From Clostridium scatologenes (GTDB taxonomy: Bacteria > Bacillota > Clostridia > Clostridiales > Clostridiaceae), in NCBI RefSeq assembly GCF_000968375.1, contig NZ_CP009933.1, forward strand, positions 3,472,001 through 3,536,000: a stretch of 64,000 nucleotides of DNA, in the 5' to 3' direction. Within the stretch, counting starts at the first letter, position 1. The number at the start of each line of letters is the position of its first letter. Below, piece by piece: positions 36,584-46,020 of the stretch. The position numbers and the translations under genes were made by a program. The notes below the pieces were generated by a model. That model was not told the origin of the DNA. It saw nothing but the letters and a program-made list of their open reading frames with translations, and made no database searches.

Positions 36584-37024
36584 CTATACTATCTCTAATA
36601 TTTCTGATTTTGATTTTGCATTTAGTATATTATTTCTAAATTCTTCATGCATCAATTTTCTTGATAGGTTAGCTAACGCCTGTAAATGGAGATCACTTTG
36701 TGAATCATTTACTGCTATCATAAATATTAAATTTACTGGCTCTCCATCTATCGAATCATAATCAATGCCATTTTTAATTACTCCTAATGCAATCCTTGGT
36801 TCCTTTACGGCTGTCGATTTAGAATGCGGTATAGCTATTCCAAAGCCTATACCAGTATTGCTTAAAGATTCTCTATGATAAATATCTTCTTTGAATTTAT
36901 CTCTATCAAATATTACTCCATCTTTTACTAACACATCAATCATTTTACCAATGAGGTCATCTTTATCCTTCGCAGTTATATTTAATTCTATAGTATTTTC
37001 TGTTATTAGTTTATTTAATTCCAT
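36584..37024 (-). CDS. PTS fructose-family EIIA component
   Basis: A 146-residue EIIA of the fructose-mannitol type. The active-site His is in GIGFGIAIPHSKSTAVKEP (about residues 56-74), and LSRKLMHEEFRNNIL closes the domain. It receives phosphate from HPr and passes it to the Cys of the adjacent EIIB. It is the last gene of the aldolase-kinase-EIIBC-EIIA operon, 51 bases after EIIBC. ATG 37024 has GGGATGGATG upstream. Confidence 0.9.
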   Translation of the reverse strand: MELNKLITENTIELNITAKDKDDLIGKMIDVLVKDGVIFDRDKFKEDIYHRESLSNTGIGFGIAIPHSKSTAVKEPRIALGVIKNGIDYDSIDGEPVNLIFMIAVNDSQSDLHLQALANLSRKLMHEEFRNNILNAKSKSEILEIV

Positions 37025-37075
37025 AGTTCATCATCCATCCCTTTATAACAACATTAATTCAATATAAAATCTTAA

Positions 37076-38476
37076 TTATTGTGCTTTTTTCTGAACGTAT
37101 CCTCTATATGTCCCATATAGTACTGCTCCAACTGCTGACCCTACTAATATTGCACCTACCCATAATAATGGACTGCTAACTAGTGGTAATATTAAAAATC
37201 CACCATGTGGAGCTGGTACTTGAATTCTCATTAAGTAACTTAATACAGCAGATATAGAAGATGCAATCATCAATATTGGAATAACTCTCAATGGATCTTT
37301 AGCTGCAAAAGGAATTGCTCCTTCCGTTATGTGAGTACAACCTAAAATGTAGTTTACCAAACCTGCAGCTCTTTCTTCTTCATCGAATCCTTTCTTAAAA
37401 AATGTTGTAGCTAAAGCAATTACAAGTGGTGGTGTTATACATGCTGCTGAAACACCAGCCATGAAATAATAATTTCCCTGTGCAAGCAGCATTGTACCTG
37501 TTAAATAAGCTGCTTTATTTACTGGACCTCCAAAGTCAAACGCGCTCATACAACCTATAACTATTCCTAATAAAATTGGGTTTGCTTGCTGTAGAGATGC
37601 CAGCCATCCCATAGCACCTTTATTTATAGCTGCTATTGGTCCACCTAGTAAAGTCATTAATACACCAGTTATTAATATTCCTATTATTGGCAATATAAAT
37701 ATTGATTTTAACCCTTCAAATTGTTTTGGTAACCCCGATAACAACTTTTTAAAGTAAAGCATTAAGTATCCAGCAAAGAATCCTGCAATAATACCACCTA
37801 AAAATCCTGATCCTGTAGTATTGGCTATAAGTCCACCAACAAATCCTGCAACCATGCCTGGCCTTCCAGAAATGGAATTAGCAATATATGCTGTAAATAT
37901 CGGAACTATTACTGAAAATGCTTGGCCACCTATTCCCTTAATCATAGCTGCTGTAGCATTATATTGTGATGATTTTGGATCAAAAGAATATATACCCCAT
38001 AAAAATGATACCGCTATAAGTACACCACCAGCTACAACAAATGGTAACATATAAGAAACACCATTCATTAAATGCTTATATATATCTCTAGTTAAAGATT
38101 GTTTTCCTACAACTTCATCAGAACTTTTCTTTATACTGGATTTTTCTGGTACCTTTCCACCTTTTACAGGCACTTTTCCATCTAATACAGCCTGAATTAA
38201 TTCTTTAGGTTTACGTATTCCATCCACAACTGAAGTTTCTATAGTTGGTTTTCCTATAAATCTGTCAGTTCTTGCATCCTTATCTGATGCAACTATTACT
38301 CCAACTGCCTCTTCTATATCTTTGTTCGTTAATTCATGTTCAACTCCAACTGCACCATTGGTTTCTACTTTTATTTCTATACCTAATTCTTCAGCTGCCT
38401 TTTTTAACGCCTCTTCTGCCATAAATGTATGAGCAATTCCTGTAGGACACCCTGTAACAGCAACAATTTTTTTCAT
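37076..38476 (-). CDS. PTS fructose-family EIIBC component
   Basis: A 466-residue fused protein. The EIIB domain begins IVAVTGCPTGIAHTFMAEEAL with the phosphorylated Cys10. A linker (about 105-130) leads to the EIIC permease with about 9-10 hydrophobic segments (GGIIAGFFAGYLMLYFKKL; FDFGGPVNKAAYL; HITEGAIPF). The fructose family transports fructose, mannose, tagatose or related ketoses and usually delivers a 1-phosphate. The ATG at 38476 abuts the kinase stop, and its ribosome site lies inside the kinase gene. EIIA is separate. Confidence 0.92.
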   Translation of the reverse strand: MKKIVAVTGCPTGIAHTFMAEEALKKAAEELGIEIKVETNGAVGVEHELTNKDIEEAVGVIVASDKDARTDRFIGKPTIETSVVDGIRKPKELIQAVLDGKVPVKGGKVPEKSSIKKSSDEVVGKQSLTRDIYKHLMNGVSYMLPFVVAGGVLIAVSFLWGIYSFDPKSSQYNATAAMIKGIGGQAFSVIVPIFTAYIANSISGRPGMVAGFVGGLIANTTGSGFLGGIIAGFFAGYLMLYFKKLLSGLPKQFEGLKSIFILPIIGILITGVLMTLLGGPIAAINKGAMGWLASLQQANPILLGIVIGCMSAFDFGGPVNKAAYLTGTMLLAQGNYYFMAGVSAACITPPLVIALATTFFKKGFDEEERAAGLVNYILGCTHITEGAIPFAAKDPLRVIPILMIASSISAVLSYLMRIQVPAPHGGFLILPLVSSPLLWVGAILVGSAVGAVLYGTYRGYVQKKAQ

Positions 38477-39400
38477 TTACATTACCTCCTTAACATCTAT
38501 TATTTTCATATATGTGGATACCTTCTTCAAGTCTCCTAATGCACTTGACTCAGCAACATTTGCTCCTGTGGCAGATGCTTTTTTAAGTGCTTTTTCAATA
38601 TTACCTTGAAATATCCATTCACTTAAAAATGCTGCTAATGATGAATCACCTGCACATGCAGAGCTTAAAAGCTTAATTTTAGGTGCATTGCAATAGTAAG
38701 TTTTTTTACCATCATAAAAATACATACCATTTTCCCCTAAAGTTAAAAGTATATTTCTTGCACCAAGCTTATTAATATATTTCAATGCATTCTTTATGTC
38801 ATTTTCATCATTTAAATGAACTCCAAATATTTCTTTAACCTCATCATCATTAGGTTTAATTAATAATGGTTTATATTTTAATAATTCCTTTAATTTTTCA
38901 GAACTAATATCTAATACAATTTCTACATTTTTTTCAGCACATATATCTAAGATTTCATTATAATAATCCTGTTTTATACTTTGAGGCAAACTTCCACTTA
39001 TTATTAAATAATCATGCTTTTTTAAATTTGACGATAAATATTCTAATAAATCTTTTTGAGTTTCTTCCGGAACAAATGGGCCCTTATTTACATATTTAAA
39101 TTCCTTGTTATCTTCAATAGTTATAAATACATTTATTCTTGTATTTTCTTCTATCCAAAAAGGTATTGTAGATATATTTCTCTTATCTAACTCATCTACA
39201 ATATACTTTCCTGTAAATCCTCCAAAGAAGCCAATTGCCTTACTTTCTATAGAATAATGATTTAAAACTAGTGATACATTTACCCCTTTGCCATTAGGTG
39301 AATATGATAAATTATTAGTTCTATTTACTTTAAATGGTTCACTGCTGCTTGAATAACAATTCATGTCTATAGCTGGATTTGTTGTTAATGTATAAATCAT
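38477..39400 (-). CDS. PfkB-family 1-phosphofructokinase / tagatose-phosphate kinase
   Basis: A 307-residue LacC/FruK-type kinase. The start MIYTLTTNPAIDMNCY is the family N terminus, NGKGVNVSLVL is the first PfkB signature, and ACAGDSSLAAFLSEW (about 248-262) contains the GAGD-like catalytic site with the first Gly replaced by Ala-Cys context (ACAGD). It phosphorylates a ketose phosphate to a 1,6-bisphosphate that the adjacent aldolase can split. I chose ATG 39400 (AGGTGGTGAAC upstream); an extension to 39442 lacks homology and overlaps the aldolase end. With a GatY-like aldolase, tagatose phosphate is as likely a substrate as fructose 1-phosphate. Confidence 0.88.
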   Translation of the reverse strand: MIYTLTTNPAIDMNCYSSSSEPFKVNRTNNLSYSPNGKGVNVSLVLNHYSIESKAIGFFGGFTGKYIVDELDKRNISTIPFWIEENTRINVFITIEDNKEFKYVNKGPFVPEETQKDLLEYLSSNLKKHDYLIISGSLPQSIKQDYYNEILDICAEKNVEIVLDISSEKLKELLKYKPLLIKPNDDEVKEIFGVHLNDENDIKNALKYINKLGARNILLTLGENGMYFYDGKKTYYCNAPKIKLLSSACAGDSSLAAFLSEWIFQGNIEKALKKASATGANVAESSALGDLKKVSTYMKIIDVKEVM

Positions 39401-39419
39401 CTGTTCACCACCTATCTTT

Positions 39420-40280
39420 CTAAGCTTGGTCATTACTTCCACAAACCATTATTTTATGCCTTACTATGTCCTTCATTGCTTCTTTTCCTGGTGTCATGTA
39501 TTTTCTTGGATCATTAGCAGCTGGATTTTCATTAAAGTATTTCTTTACAGCATTTGAAAATGGGATTTTTAAATCAGTAGCTACATTTACTTTGCAAATT
39601 CCAAGAGATATGGCCTTTTTCACCAATTCATCAGGTACATCTGAAGCTCCATGTAATACTAGTGGAACCTCAACTTTTTTTCTAATTTCCACTAATCTAT
39701 CAAAATCTAGTTTAGGTTCTCCCTTATATAGTCCATGAGCTGTACCTATAGCTATTGCCAGCGAATCTACACCTGTTCTGGCTACAAATTCTATAGCATC
39801 ATCTGGATTTGTATACATTGCATCCTTCTCACTTACTACTAAATCATCTTCCCTTCCACCTAATTTACCAAGTTCCGCTTCAACAGTTACATCATATTTA
39901 TGTGCATATTCTACTATTTCTTTAACAATTCTTATATTCTCTTCAAAGGCTTTTTTCGATGCATCTATCATACATGATTTAAAACCAATATCTATATAGT
40001 TTTTAATTTCAGCAACATTTTCAAAATGATCTAAATGAATAGATATTGGAATATCATATCTTGCTGCTGCTACCTCTGCCATTGCAACTATATAATCTGC
40101 TCCTGCATAGTCAGTAATGGTGGATGGAGTTCCTGCTATGATGACTGGAGATTTTGATTCAGCTGCAGTTTCTGCAACAACTTGCAATGTTTCCATGTTA
40201 TGAATGTTAAATGCTGGTACTGCATATCCATTCAATTTCGCTTTTTTTAACATTTCTCTGGTAGATAAAATTCTTCTCAT
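39420..40280 (-). CDS. Class II ketose-bisphosphate aldolase, GatY/KbaY-like
   Basis: A 286-residue zinc aldolase. The N terminus LKKAKLNGYAVPAFNIHNMETLQVV closely follows tagatose-bisphosphate aldolase GatY. Zn and catalytic residues lie in SIHLDHFEN (about 79-87), VEAELGKLGGRED and LVLHGASDVPDELV, and the KVNVATDLK phosphate site follows. It is first in its operon, ahead of a PfkB kinase and fructose-family PTS genes, and cleaves the bisphosphate to triose phosphates. The resemblance is to the GatY/KbaY branch rather than housekeeping FbaA, but substrate stereochemistry cannot be read from sequence alone. ATG 40280 follows AGGGAGAAAAAGAAA. Confidence 0.88.
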   Translation of the reverse strand: MRRILSTREMLKKAKLNGYAVPAFNIHNMETLQVVAETAAESKSPVIIAGTPSTITDYAGADYIVAMAEVAAARYDIPISIHLDHFENVAEIKNYIDIGFKSCMIDASKKAFEENIRIVKEIVEYAHKYDVTVEAELGKLGGREDDLVVSEKDAMYTNPDDAIEFVARTGVDSLAIAIGTAHGLYKGEPKLDFDRLVEIRKKVEVPLVLHGASDVPDELVKKAISLGICKVNVATDLKIPFSNAVKKYFNENPAANDPRKYMTPGKEAMKDIVRHKIMVCGSNDQA

Positions 40281-40333
40281 TTTCTTTTTCTCCCTTTGTG
40301 CTTTATTTATACTTTTATTTTAGCTTATACATA

Positions 40334-40349
40334 TAGAAAATGTTTTCAT
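40334..40349 (-). promoter_or_regulatory. Possible cre site upstream of the sugar PTS operon
   Basis: On minus, ATGAAAACATTTTCTA matches the cre pattern except that the central CG is CA. It lies about 55 bases before the aldolase ATG. Confidence 0.4.
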
Positions 40350-40435
40350 AACTCTTATATACTCCTCCACCTGTATAAACGAACAAACTTAGCTTTTACC
40401 TATATTAAAGCTACATAATTAATTTTGAAAATATA

Positions 40436-40473
40436 AAAAAAGAGATTTTCAATAAATCTGAAAACCTCTTTTT
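40436..40473 (-). terminator. Terminator of the RpiR regulator gene
   Basis: AAAAAGAGATTTTC pairs with GAAAACCTCTTTTT (one bulge) and is followed on minus by TTTTTTATATTTT. It separates the regulator from the aldolase operon, so that operon needs its own promoter. Confidence 0.85.
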
Positions 40474-40489
40474 CACATTGGGAAATAGT

Positions 40490-41227
40490 CTAAATTATTA
40501 AATAATCTATAATAGCTCTTGATATAATAAACAATGGCAATCTTGAAGTAACTTCAAATTCCTTTATAGACGTTCTTGACTGCTTATATCCAATTAGTGT
40601 GATATCTGATATTTCTTCTAATTTGCTGCCTGTAACACAGCAGCAAGTAATCAATTTAGCTCCTGTTTTAATTGCACTTTCAGCTGATTCTACTATTTCT
40701 GGAGATCCAATTTTCAAAGAAAAGACTATTACAAGTTCATCCTTATTTAAGGTTTTACATATCTTCCTCATAATGTTAGGATCAACTATTAAGAATGTAT
40801 TATATCCAAGCAATTGCAGTTTTAAATTAAATTCTTGAGCAACAAGTTCTGTAAGACCTCTAGCTAAAATATATATACGTTTTGACTCTTTTATCAATTT
40901 AACAGTTTTTAATACATTCTTTACAGAAATATTTTCTATTGTCTTTGTTACCTCTATCAAAGATTTTCCTAATATCTCATTTACCTTTTTAGAATCATGA
41001 TTATAGTCTTCTTTGGCTGAAATTTTATATCGCAATTCTGAAAAGCCCTCTAATCCACACTTTTTTATAGTTCTAGAAACAGTCGCTGGTGAAGTAAATG
41101 ATTTTTCTGCTACATCAACTATGGACATATTAGGTATATTACTTTCATTTGAATTAATATAATTAACTACCATTTTTTCAGTTTCAGTAAGCTTATCCAA
41201 AATATTATTACCAACTTCTATAACCAA
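40490..41227 (-). CDS. MurR/RpiR family transcriptional regulator
   Basis: A 245-residue RpiR protein. The N-terminal HTH (LTETEKMVVNYINSNE; DVAEKSFTSPATVSRTIKKCG, about residues 33-53) is followed by an SIS sugar-phosphate-binding domain (RIYILARGLTELVAQEF; ELVIVFSLKIGSPEIVESA). It probably senses a phosphosugar from the PTS genes downstream and controls them. It starts at TTG 41227 with AGGAGG 7 bases upstream. It is separated from the operon by a terminator but shares orientation and proximity. Confidence 0.88.
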   Translation of the reverse strand: MVIEVGNNILDKLTETEKMVVNYINSNESNIPNMSIVDVAEKSFTSPATVSRTIKKCGLEGFSELRYKISAKEDYNHDSKKVNEILGKSLIEVTKTIENISVKNVLKTVKLIKESKRIYILARGLTELVAQEFNLKLQLLGYNTFLIVDPNIMRKICKTLNKDELVIVFSLKIGSPEIVESAESAIKTGAKLITCCCVTGSKLEEISDITLIGYKQSRTSIKEFEVTSRLPLFIISRAIIDYLII

Positions 41228-41333
41228 ATTTACTCCTCCTTATAATTACCATAACATCTAAACTAAAATAATAAAAATATAATGTCACTAAATCATACTA
41301 AATCTTTAGCCACATTATAACATAAAATAAAAT

Positions 41334-41364
41334 AGTTCTCCCAAATTTTTAGTTTGAGAGAACT
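41334..41364 (-). terminator. Terminator of the corrinoid methyltransferase operon
   Basis: On minus, AGTTCTCTCAAACT pairs with AGTTTGGGAGAACT shapes around AAAAATT (plus 41334-41345 with 41353-41364), followed by ATTTTATTTT. It lies just after the RACo-like stop. Confidence 0.8.
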
Positions 41365-41376
41365 TATATTTATACT

Positions 41377-43170
41377 CTAGCCAGGAAATATAAGGCACGC
41401 AGCAAAAAGTTTTTCGTAACCTTCAGATGCTCCTAATTCCATATAATCTATTTGATGACCTAATTGTTCAATTTCTTCCTTTACCTTACCAGACATAAGA
41501 GCCATATATGCACCTGTTTTAGATGAATTTCCAACATATACTAACTTATCCTGAACTTTTTCTGGTAAAATTCCTATTCCTACCAAACTATCAGCTGATA
41601 AATGAGCTCCAAATTGTCCTGCTACAATGACTTTATCAAGATTGTCCATATCAATATTAGCCTTTTTTAATAGAGCATAGAAGCCAGAAAGAATAGCACC
41701 TTTTGCTAATTGCACTTGACGAATATCTCCTTGTGTAATTAGTATTTGGTCTGGATTACTTTCTAAAATAAACTGTCGTTTTCTGCCATCTAATTGAATC
41801 ATATCATATCGATAATCTGATTCATCTAACTTTTCTTTCTTTATAAATGCTCCATCTTTTTTTACAAGTTCTGTACGGAGCAGCTCTTTTACAACAGCTA
41901 ATATACCACTTCCACATATTCCTATTGGTTTTTGATCTCCAATAACCTGAACTTCAATTCCACTTTCAGTAATTTTAACATCCTCAATTGCGCCTTCTGC
42001 TGCTCTCATTCCAGAACTAATATTCATTCCCTCTAAAGCTGGGCCAGCTGCACAAGAGCATGATAACAGCTTTCCATGATTGGATAGAACAATTTCTCCA
42101 TTAGTTCCAATATCTATAAACAGAACATTTTCCTTAGCTTTATGCAACTGACAAACATATGCTCCTGCTACAATATCTGCACCTATATAAGCGGAAACTG
42201 ATGGAAGACAGTATAATCTAGCACCTGATGCTGCCTCTAAACCTATATCCTTTGCCAATACATTTTTTGATTTTGTGAATATTGGTGAATATGGAGACAT
42301 TCCAATGGATGTAGCATCAATTCCCAAAAGAAGATGCATCATTGTACAGTTTGCTGCAATAGAAATCTCATAAATATTTTTTCTATCTACTTTTGCTTTA
42401 TTGCATATATCTCCAATCATCTCATTAATAGAATTTACAATTGCATATTGCAATTTTTCCTTTCCATCCTCAGGATGCTCCACTTCATAAGTTATTCTAG
42501 TTAATACATCTAATCCAAAATTCTTTTGAGCATTGATCATTGAAGCTGTAGCTAATTCCTCACCTGTTTTCATATCAATTAGCGCTGTTACAACAGTTGT
42601 AGTTCCAATATCAACTGCAACTCCATAGAGAATACCTGTGGTATCTCCACTCTCAATTGCAATCAATTCTCTTCCATTAAAAACTCCTGTAACTTTTCCA
42701 GTTATGAATTCATGCTGCTGAAGCAATCTCCAATCAAATTTTTCAACATCAAATGTTTTACATATAAGCTCTTCAAAAGAACCTTGATTTTCTAATGTAG
42801 GTTTTTCTATTTCAAAAACCTCTTTATGAATTAAAGGATCAAATTCAAAATCAGGTGTATAGCCTGTAGTAAGTATGTCATGTTTTCCTTCTTTTTGTAA
42901 AATTTCAATTATAATATCCCCTTGTGGTACTACAAGGCAGGAAAGTCTTATACCTGAATCAATTTCTTCCTTTTTTAAAAGTTTTTCTTCTGTTTCTGAA
43001 ATATCAGATAAACTTCCTTCTAAAAGTTTGATTTTACATTTTCCACATGATCCTTTTCCATTACATGGATTGTCTATAAAAACATCATTTTCAAGTAAAA
43101 TTTGTAACAAATTTTTATCAGGTGTATATTCAAAGCTTTTATCCTGTGACTTAATATAAATCTTAGACAT
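41377..43170 (-). CDS. Corrinoid activation protein (RACo family, DUF4445)
   Basis: About 597 residues. The N-terminal [2Fe-2S] ferredoxin domain has NPCNGKGSCGKCKIKLLEG (about residues 33-51) with a fourth Cys in IRLSCLV. A linker and the ASKHA-type ATP-binding domain follow, with GVAVDIGTTTVVTALID (about 185-201), FIDIGTNGEIVL, SCSCAAGPALEG and VAGQFGAHLSADSLVGIG. RACo proteins use ATP to reduce inactive Co(II) corrinoid to Co(I). Client here: the corrinoid protein at 44213-44869. I chose ATG 43170 (GGAG 6 bases before); it overlaps the end of the preceding methyltransferase. It is the last gene of the operon. Confidence 0.92.
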   Translation of the reverse strand: MSKIYIKSQDKSFEYTPDKNLLQILLENDVFIDNPCNGKGSCGKCKIKLLEGSLSDISETEEKLLKKEEIDSGIRLSCLVVPQGDIIIEILQKEGKHDILTTGYTPDFEFDPLIHKEVFEIEKPTLENQGSFEELICKTFDVEKFDWRLLQQHEFITGKVTGVFNGRELIAIESGDTTGILYGVAVDIGTTTVVTALIDMKTGEELATASMINAQKNFGLDVLTRITYEVEHPEDGKEKLQYAIVNSINEMIGDICNKAKVDRKNIYEISIAANCTMMHLLLGIDATSIGMSPYSPIFTKSKNVLAKDIGLEAASGARLYCLPSVSAYIGADIVAGAYVCQLHKAKENVLFIDIGTNGEIVLSNHGKLLSCSCAAGPALEGMNISSGMRAAEGAIEDVKITESGIEVQVIGDQKPIGICGSGILAVVKELLRTELVKKDGAFIKKEKLDESDYRYDMIQLDGRKRQFILESNPDQILITQGDIRQVQLAKGAILSGFYALLKKANIDMDNLDKVIVAGQFGAHLSADSLVGIGILPEKVQDKLVYVGNSSKTGAYMALMSGKVKEEIEQLGHQIDYMELGASEGYEKLFAACLIFPG

Positions 43171-44194
43171 TACTATCTCCATCCCCTTTTGATAAACATT
43201 CTAGCATTGCTTTTACATTTTTTAAAGGAGATTTCATTCCAAGTCCACAAGCTGGGGATATAATATTTGATCCATCTTTTACACATTTTTTAGTTAGATC
43301 TTTAATTTTTTCTGGTTCGCCAAACTCAATTGCATAAGTGCTCACATTCCCCATTAATACTCTATCTTCTAAATTTTTTCTAGCATCACTCATATTAACT
43401 ATAGAATCAAAACTTAAAGCATTACTTTTCACTTTATTTACTTCTGAATACACCCTCTTCATTTGTCCACATATATGCACAATTGTACCTTTATTCTCTT
43501 TTTGTACACTTTCAACAATCCTATTAATATATTTAACAGTAAATTCTTCAAATAGCTTTGGTCCTAAAATTTCACCTGTGCCACTAGGGTCAGAAATAGC
43601 AATTATATCTGCACCTGCTTCTATTTGTTTTTTTGCAAATGTAACTAATTCATCTGTAACAAAGCTAAGAAATTCATGTGCTTCTTTATTACTCTTTTTT
43701 AATTCTTTATAAAAAGTAGATGGTTCCATTACAGAACTTGCTGTACTAATAGGTCCTGTTAAATTACCTATAATAGGAACATTAGTATTCTTTGCTTTCA
43801 ACAACTTAATTGCCTCAACAACTACCTTTGCTCTTCCTTCTTCATAGCTAATTGGAGAAATTTTTTTCCACTCTTTAACAGAATCAATTGCATATTCTAT
43901 AACATGAGGTTCATAAATCTTTGTTCCCATGTCAACCTTTGCTCCAAAATTTTCTGCTTCAATGGTCATACAAAATGGAACTCCATAATTCTCAAAACAA
44001 CCTTCTTTATACACTGCTTCTGCTAAACCAGCCATCATTTTTGCATTAGTATGTGCTTCTGGAAACTTTATTTGAGCTTCTTCTATCAACTCTGTTGTGA
44101 CCATATTCATCATGCCTCCAGGGCAAATACATGGTGGTCTATCAACCTTTTCTCCATTAAAAGCCTTATTTAATCGTTCTTTTGGCGACAACAT
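43163..44194 (-). CDS. UroD-fold methyltransferase (MtaA/CmuA type)
   Basis: A 343-residue TIM barrel of the uroporphyrinogen decarboxylase superfamily, methyltransferase branch. The start is LSPKERLNKAFNGEKVDRPPC. Zinc ligands HxC lie in GTIVHICGQMKRVYSE (about residues 237-252), with the distal Cys in NIISPACGLGMKS (about 310-322); together these form the HxCxnC methyl-acceptor-activating site. It carries methyl groups between a substrate or acceptor and the corrinoid protein encoded just upstream. The closeness to MtaA suggests it could be the acceptor-side methyltransferase (for tetrahydrofolate or a thiol), but that is inference. Confidence 0.85.
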   Translation of the reverse strand: MLSPKERLNKAFNGEKVDRPPCICPGGMMNMVTTELIEEAQIKFPEAHTNAKMMAGLAEAVYKEGCFENYGVPFCMTIEAENFGAKVDMGTKIYEPHVIEYAIDSVKEWKKISPISYEEGRAKVVVEAIKLLKAKNTNVPIIGNLTGPISTASSVMEPSTFYKELKKSNKEAHEFLSFVTDELVTFAKKQIEAGADIIAISDPSGTGEILGPKLFEEFTVKYINRIVESVQKENKGTIVHICGQMKRVYSEVNKVKSNALSFDSIVNMSDARKNLEDRVLMGNVSTYAIEFGEPEKIKDLTKKCVKDGSNIISPACGLGMKSPLKNVKAMLECLSKGDGDSNV

Positions 44195-44212
44195 AGCCCT
44201 TCACCTCTTTCT

Positions 44213-44869
44213 CTATGCTATATTAAGTAATCCTTTTACTAGTTTAACTGCTTCAATTGCATTAGAAGAATAACCATCTGCACCAATCAAATCAGAAAAC
44301 TTCTTTGAAATCGGGCCTCCCCCTATAACAACTTTAAGATTTTCTCTTATTCCAGCTTCTTTCAATAAGTCTACAACAGTTTTCATTCCACCCATTGTTG
44401 TTGTCATCAAGGTTGACATACAAACAAATGAAGCATTAACTTCCTTAGCTTTATCTACAAAGCTTTGAAGAGGAACATCTCTACCCAAATCAATCATATC
44501 AAATCCAGCTGTTTCTAACATAATTTTTACTAAATTTTTTCCTATATCGTGAGTATCTCCCTCTACAACTCCAATTACTCCCTTTGGCTTTTCTCTACCT
44601 GCTTCATCTGCTGGAAGATGAGGTCTTAAAATCGCTAAACCTTCATACATTGCATCTGAACATAATAACAAATCCGTAACAAAATATTCTTCCTCTTCAT
44701 ACAATTTGCTTGCACGATTCATACCATCTACAAGACCTTCCATAATACCATCAAGTATATCATATCCAGCCTCTACATACTCTTTAGATGCTTCAATTGT
44801 ATCTTCCTCTTCCATTTCAAATACACCATCAGATAATCTTTTCAATAATTCTTCTTTTGATAACGCCAT
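44213..44869 (-). CDS. Methyltransferase cognate corrinoid protein
   Basis: A 218-residue B12-binding protein. It has an N-terminal helical cap (residues about 1-85) and a C-terminal Rossmann domain with the cobalt-ligand motif GDTHDIGKNL (DxHxxG, about residues 105-114), then ICMSTLMTTTM-like SFVCMSTLMTTTMGGM and VVIGGGPISKKFSDLIGADGY. It matches MtaC/MttC/MtbC-type shuttles. It lies in the middle of the operon between two UroD-fold enzymes and presumably accepts the methyl group from one and gives it to another. GGAGGG precedes ATG 44869. Confidence 0.92.
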   Translation of the reverse strand: MALSKEELLKRLSDGVFEMEEEDTIEASKEYVEAGYDILDGIMEGLVDGMNRASKLYEEEEYFVTDLLLCSDAMYEGLAILRPHLPADEAGREKPKGVIGVVEGDTHDIGKNLVKIMLETAGFDMIDLGRDVPLQSFVDKAKEVNASFVCMSTLMTTTMGGMKTVVDLLKEAGIRENLKVVIGGGPISKKFSDLIGADGYSSNAIEAVKLVKGLLNIA

Positions 44870-44909
44870 TGTTTTCCCTCCATTTTTTCCTAAATTGTAA
44901 TTTTATATT

Positions 44910-45980
44910 CTAAGAGAAATTTTTTGGATCTAGTGGCCATTTTCCATATTTTCTAGCTGAAGCCATAAATTGATCGATATTTTCTAGTGGAACAGCACCA
45001 GAAAGATCACAGCCTGAGGCTAATATATATCCACATGGGCTGTCATAAGCCTTTTGTAAACACTCTTTTACTGCTAAATCTACATCATCAGTACTTCCTA
45101 GAATGAGCTTTTCTACAGGATCTACATTTCCAAGTATAGGAACCTTATTTCCTGCCATTTGTTTTGTATATGCTAAATCTACTCTGTTATCAATACTCAA
45201 CATATCACAGCCGGACTTTACCATTTCTTCTACAATTGCTGTTGTATCTCCACAAATGTGATAACAAACCATTCCCTTTGCATCATGTATTTCTTTTACT
45301 AACTCTTGTGTGTATGGTAAAACAAATTCTAAATACTGCTTTTTATTAAGGATTGTTCCTGATGCAATAGGATCACATAATAAAACAAGAACACCTGCTT
45401 TTATAAATTCCCTGCAAATCATCTTCAATGCATCATTACAGAATTTAATCAATTGATGAAGTTTTTCAGGATTTTTTCTAGTTGCTCTAAGCAAGTTTTC
45501 TGTTTTGTAAATACTTGCAGCAGCTGTAAAAGGTCCAGTTATTAAAACTCCAATTGGAACTTCATTTCCAATCTCTTTTTTTAAGATACGTGCAGCTTCT
45601 AAATGTAATTGGAATGCTTTATCATTTTTTAGCTCTAATTTTGACATATCTAGCTTACCAACGTCATTCAAATCATCTAAAACGTATTTCATAATTGCTG
45701 GTACTGAATCTTCTGGGTCACTCATTTTACTTCCTAAAGCTGCACCTACGCCATGTAATCCATATTCAACAATAGCTAAATCGTTGCCGAACCTCTCATA
45801 ACAAGCTATCTGTGCTTTAGCTTCATTTAAAGCACTACTTCTTTTTTCCTTATGAGTCATTCCAAGTGCTAGTCCAGACATAGAGCAAGCAACTGGCATA
45901 GCTAGAATTCTGTCCATAGGTTTTCCTGTCATAAATGCAGCTAATCTTTGATTTGGTGTCATTTGATCATTCTTGTGCAT
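44910..45980 (-). CDS. UroD-fold methyltransferase with intact zinc site
   Basis: A 356-residue UroD-superfamily protein: MTPNQRLAAFMTGKPMDRI at the start, GVLITGPFTAAASIYKTEN in the barrel. The zinc ligands are in GMVCYHICGDTTAIVEEM (HxC, about residues 238-255) with a distal Cys in LASGCDLSGAVP (about 325-336). This resembles methyl-donor-side enzymes of O-demethylase and related systems. Methyl donor unknown. GGAGGG precedes ATG 45980. It lies directly upstream of the corrinoid protein gene, a usual position for the substrate:corrinoid methyltransferase. Confidence 0.85.
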   Translation of the reverse strand: MHKNDQMTPNQRLAAFMTGKPMDRILAMPVACSMSGLALGMTHKEKRSSALNEAKAQIACYERFGNDLAIVEYGLHGVGAALGSKMSDPEDSVPAIMKYVLDDLNDVGKLDMSKLELKNDKAFQLHLEAARILKKEIGNEVPIGVLITGPFTAAASIYKTENLLRATRKNPEKLHQLIKFCNDALKMICREFIKAGVLVLLCDPIASGTILNKKQYLEFVLPYTQELVKEIHDAKGMVCYHICGDTTAIVEEMVKSGCDMLSIDNRVDLAYTKQMAGNKVPILGNVDPVEKLILGSTDDVDLAVKECLQKAYDSPCGYILASGCDLSGAVPLENIDQFMASARKYGKWPLDPKNFS

Positions 45981-46020
45981 ATATTACCCTCCAAATTTTT
46001 AAATTTATTTATATTAATAA

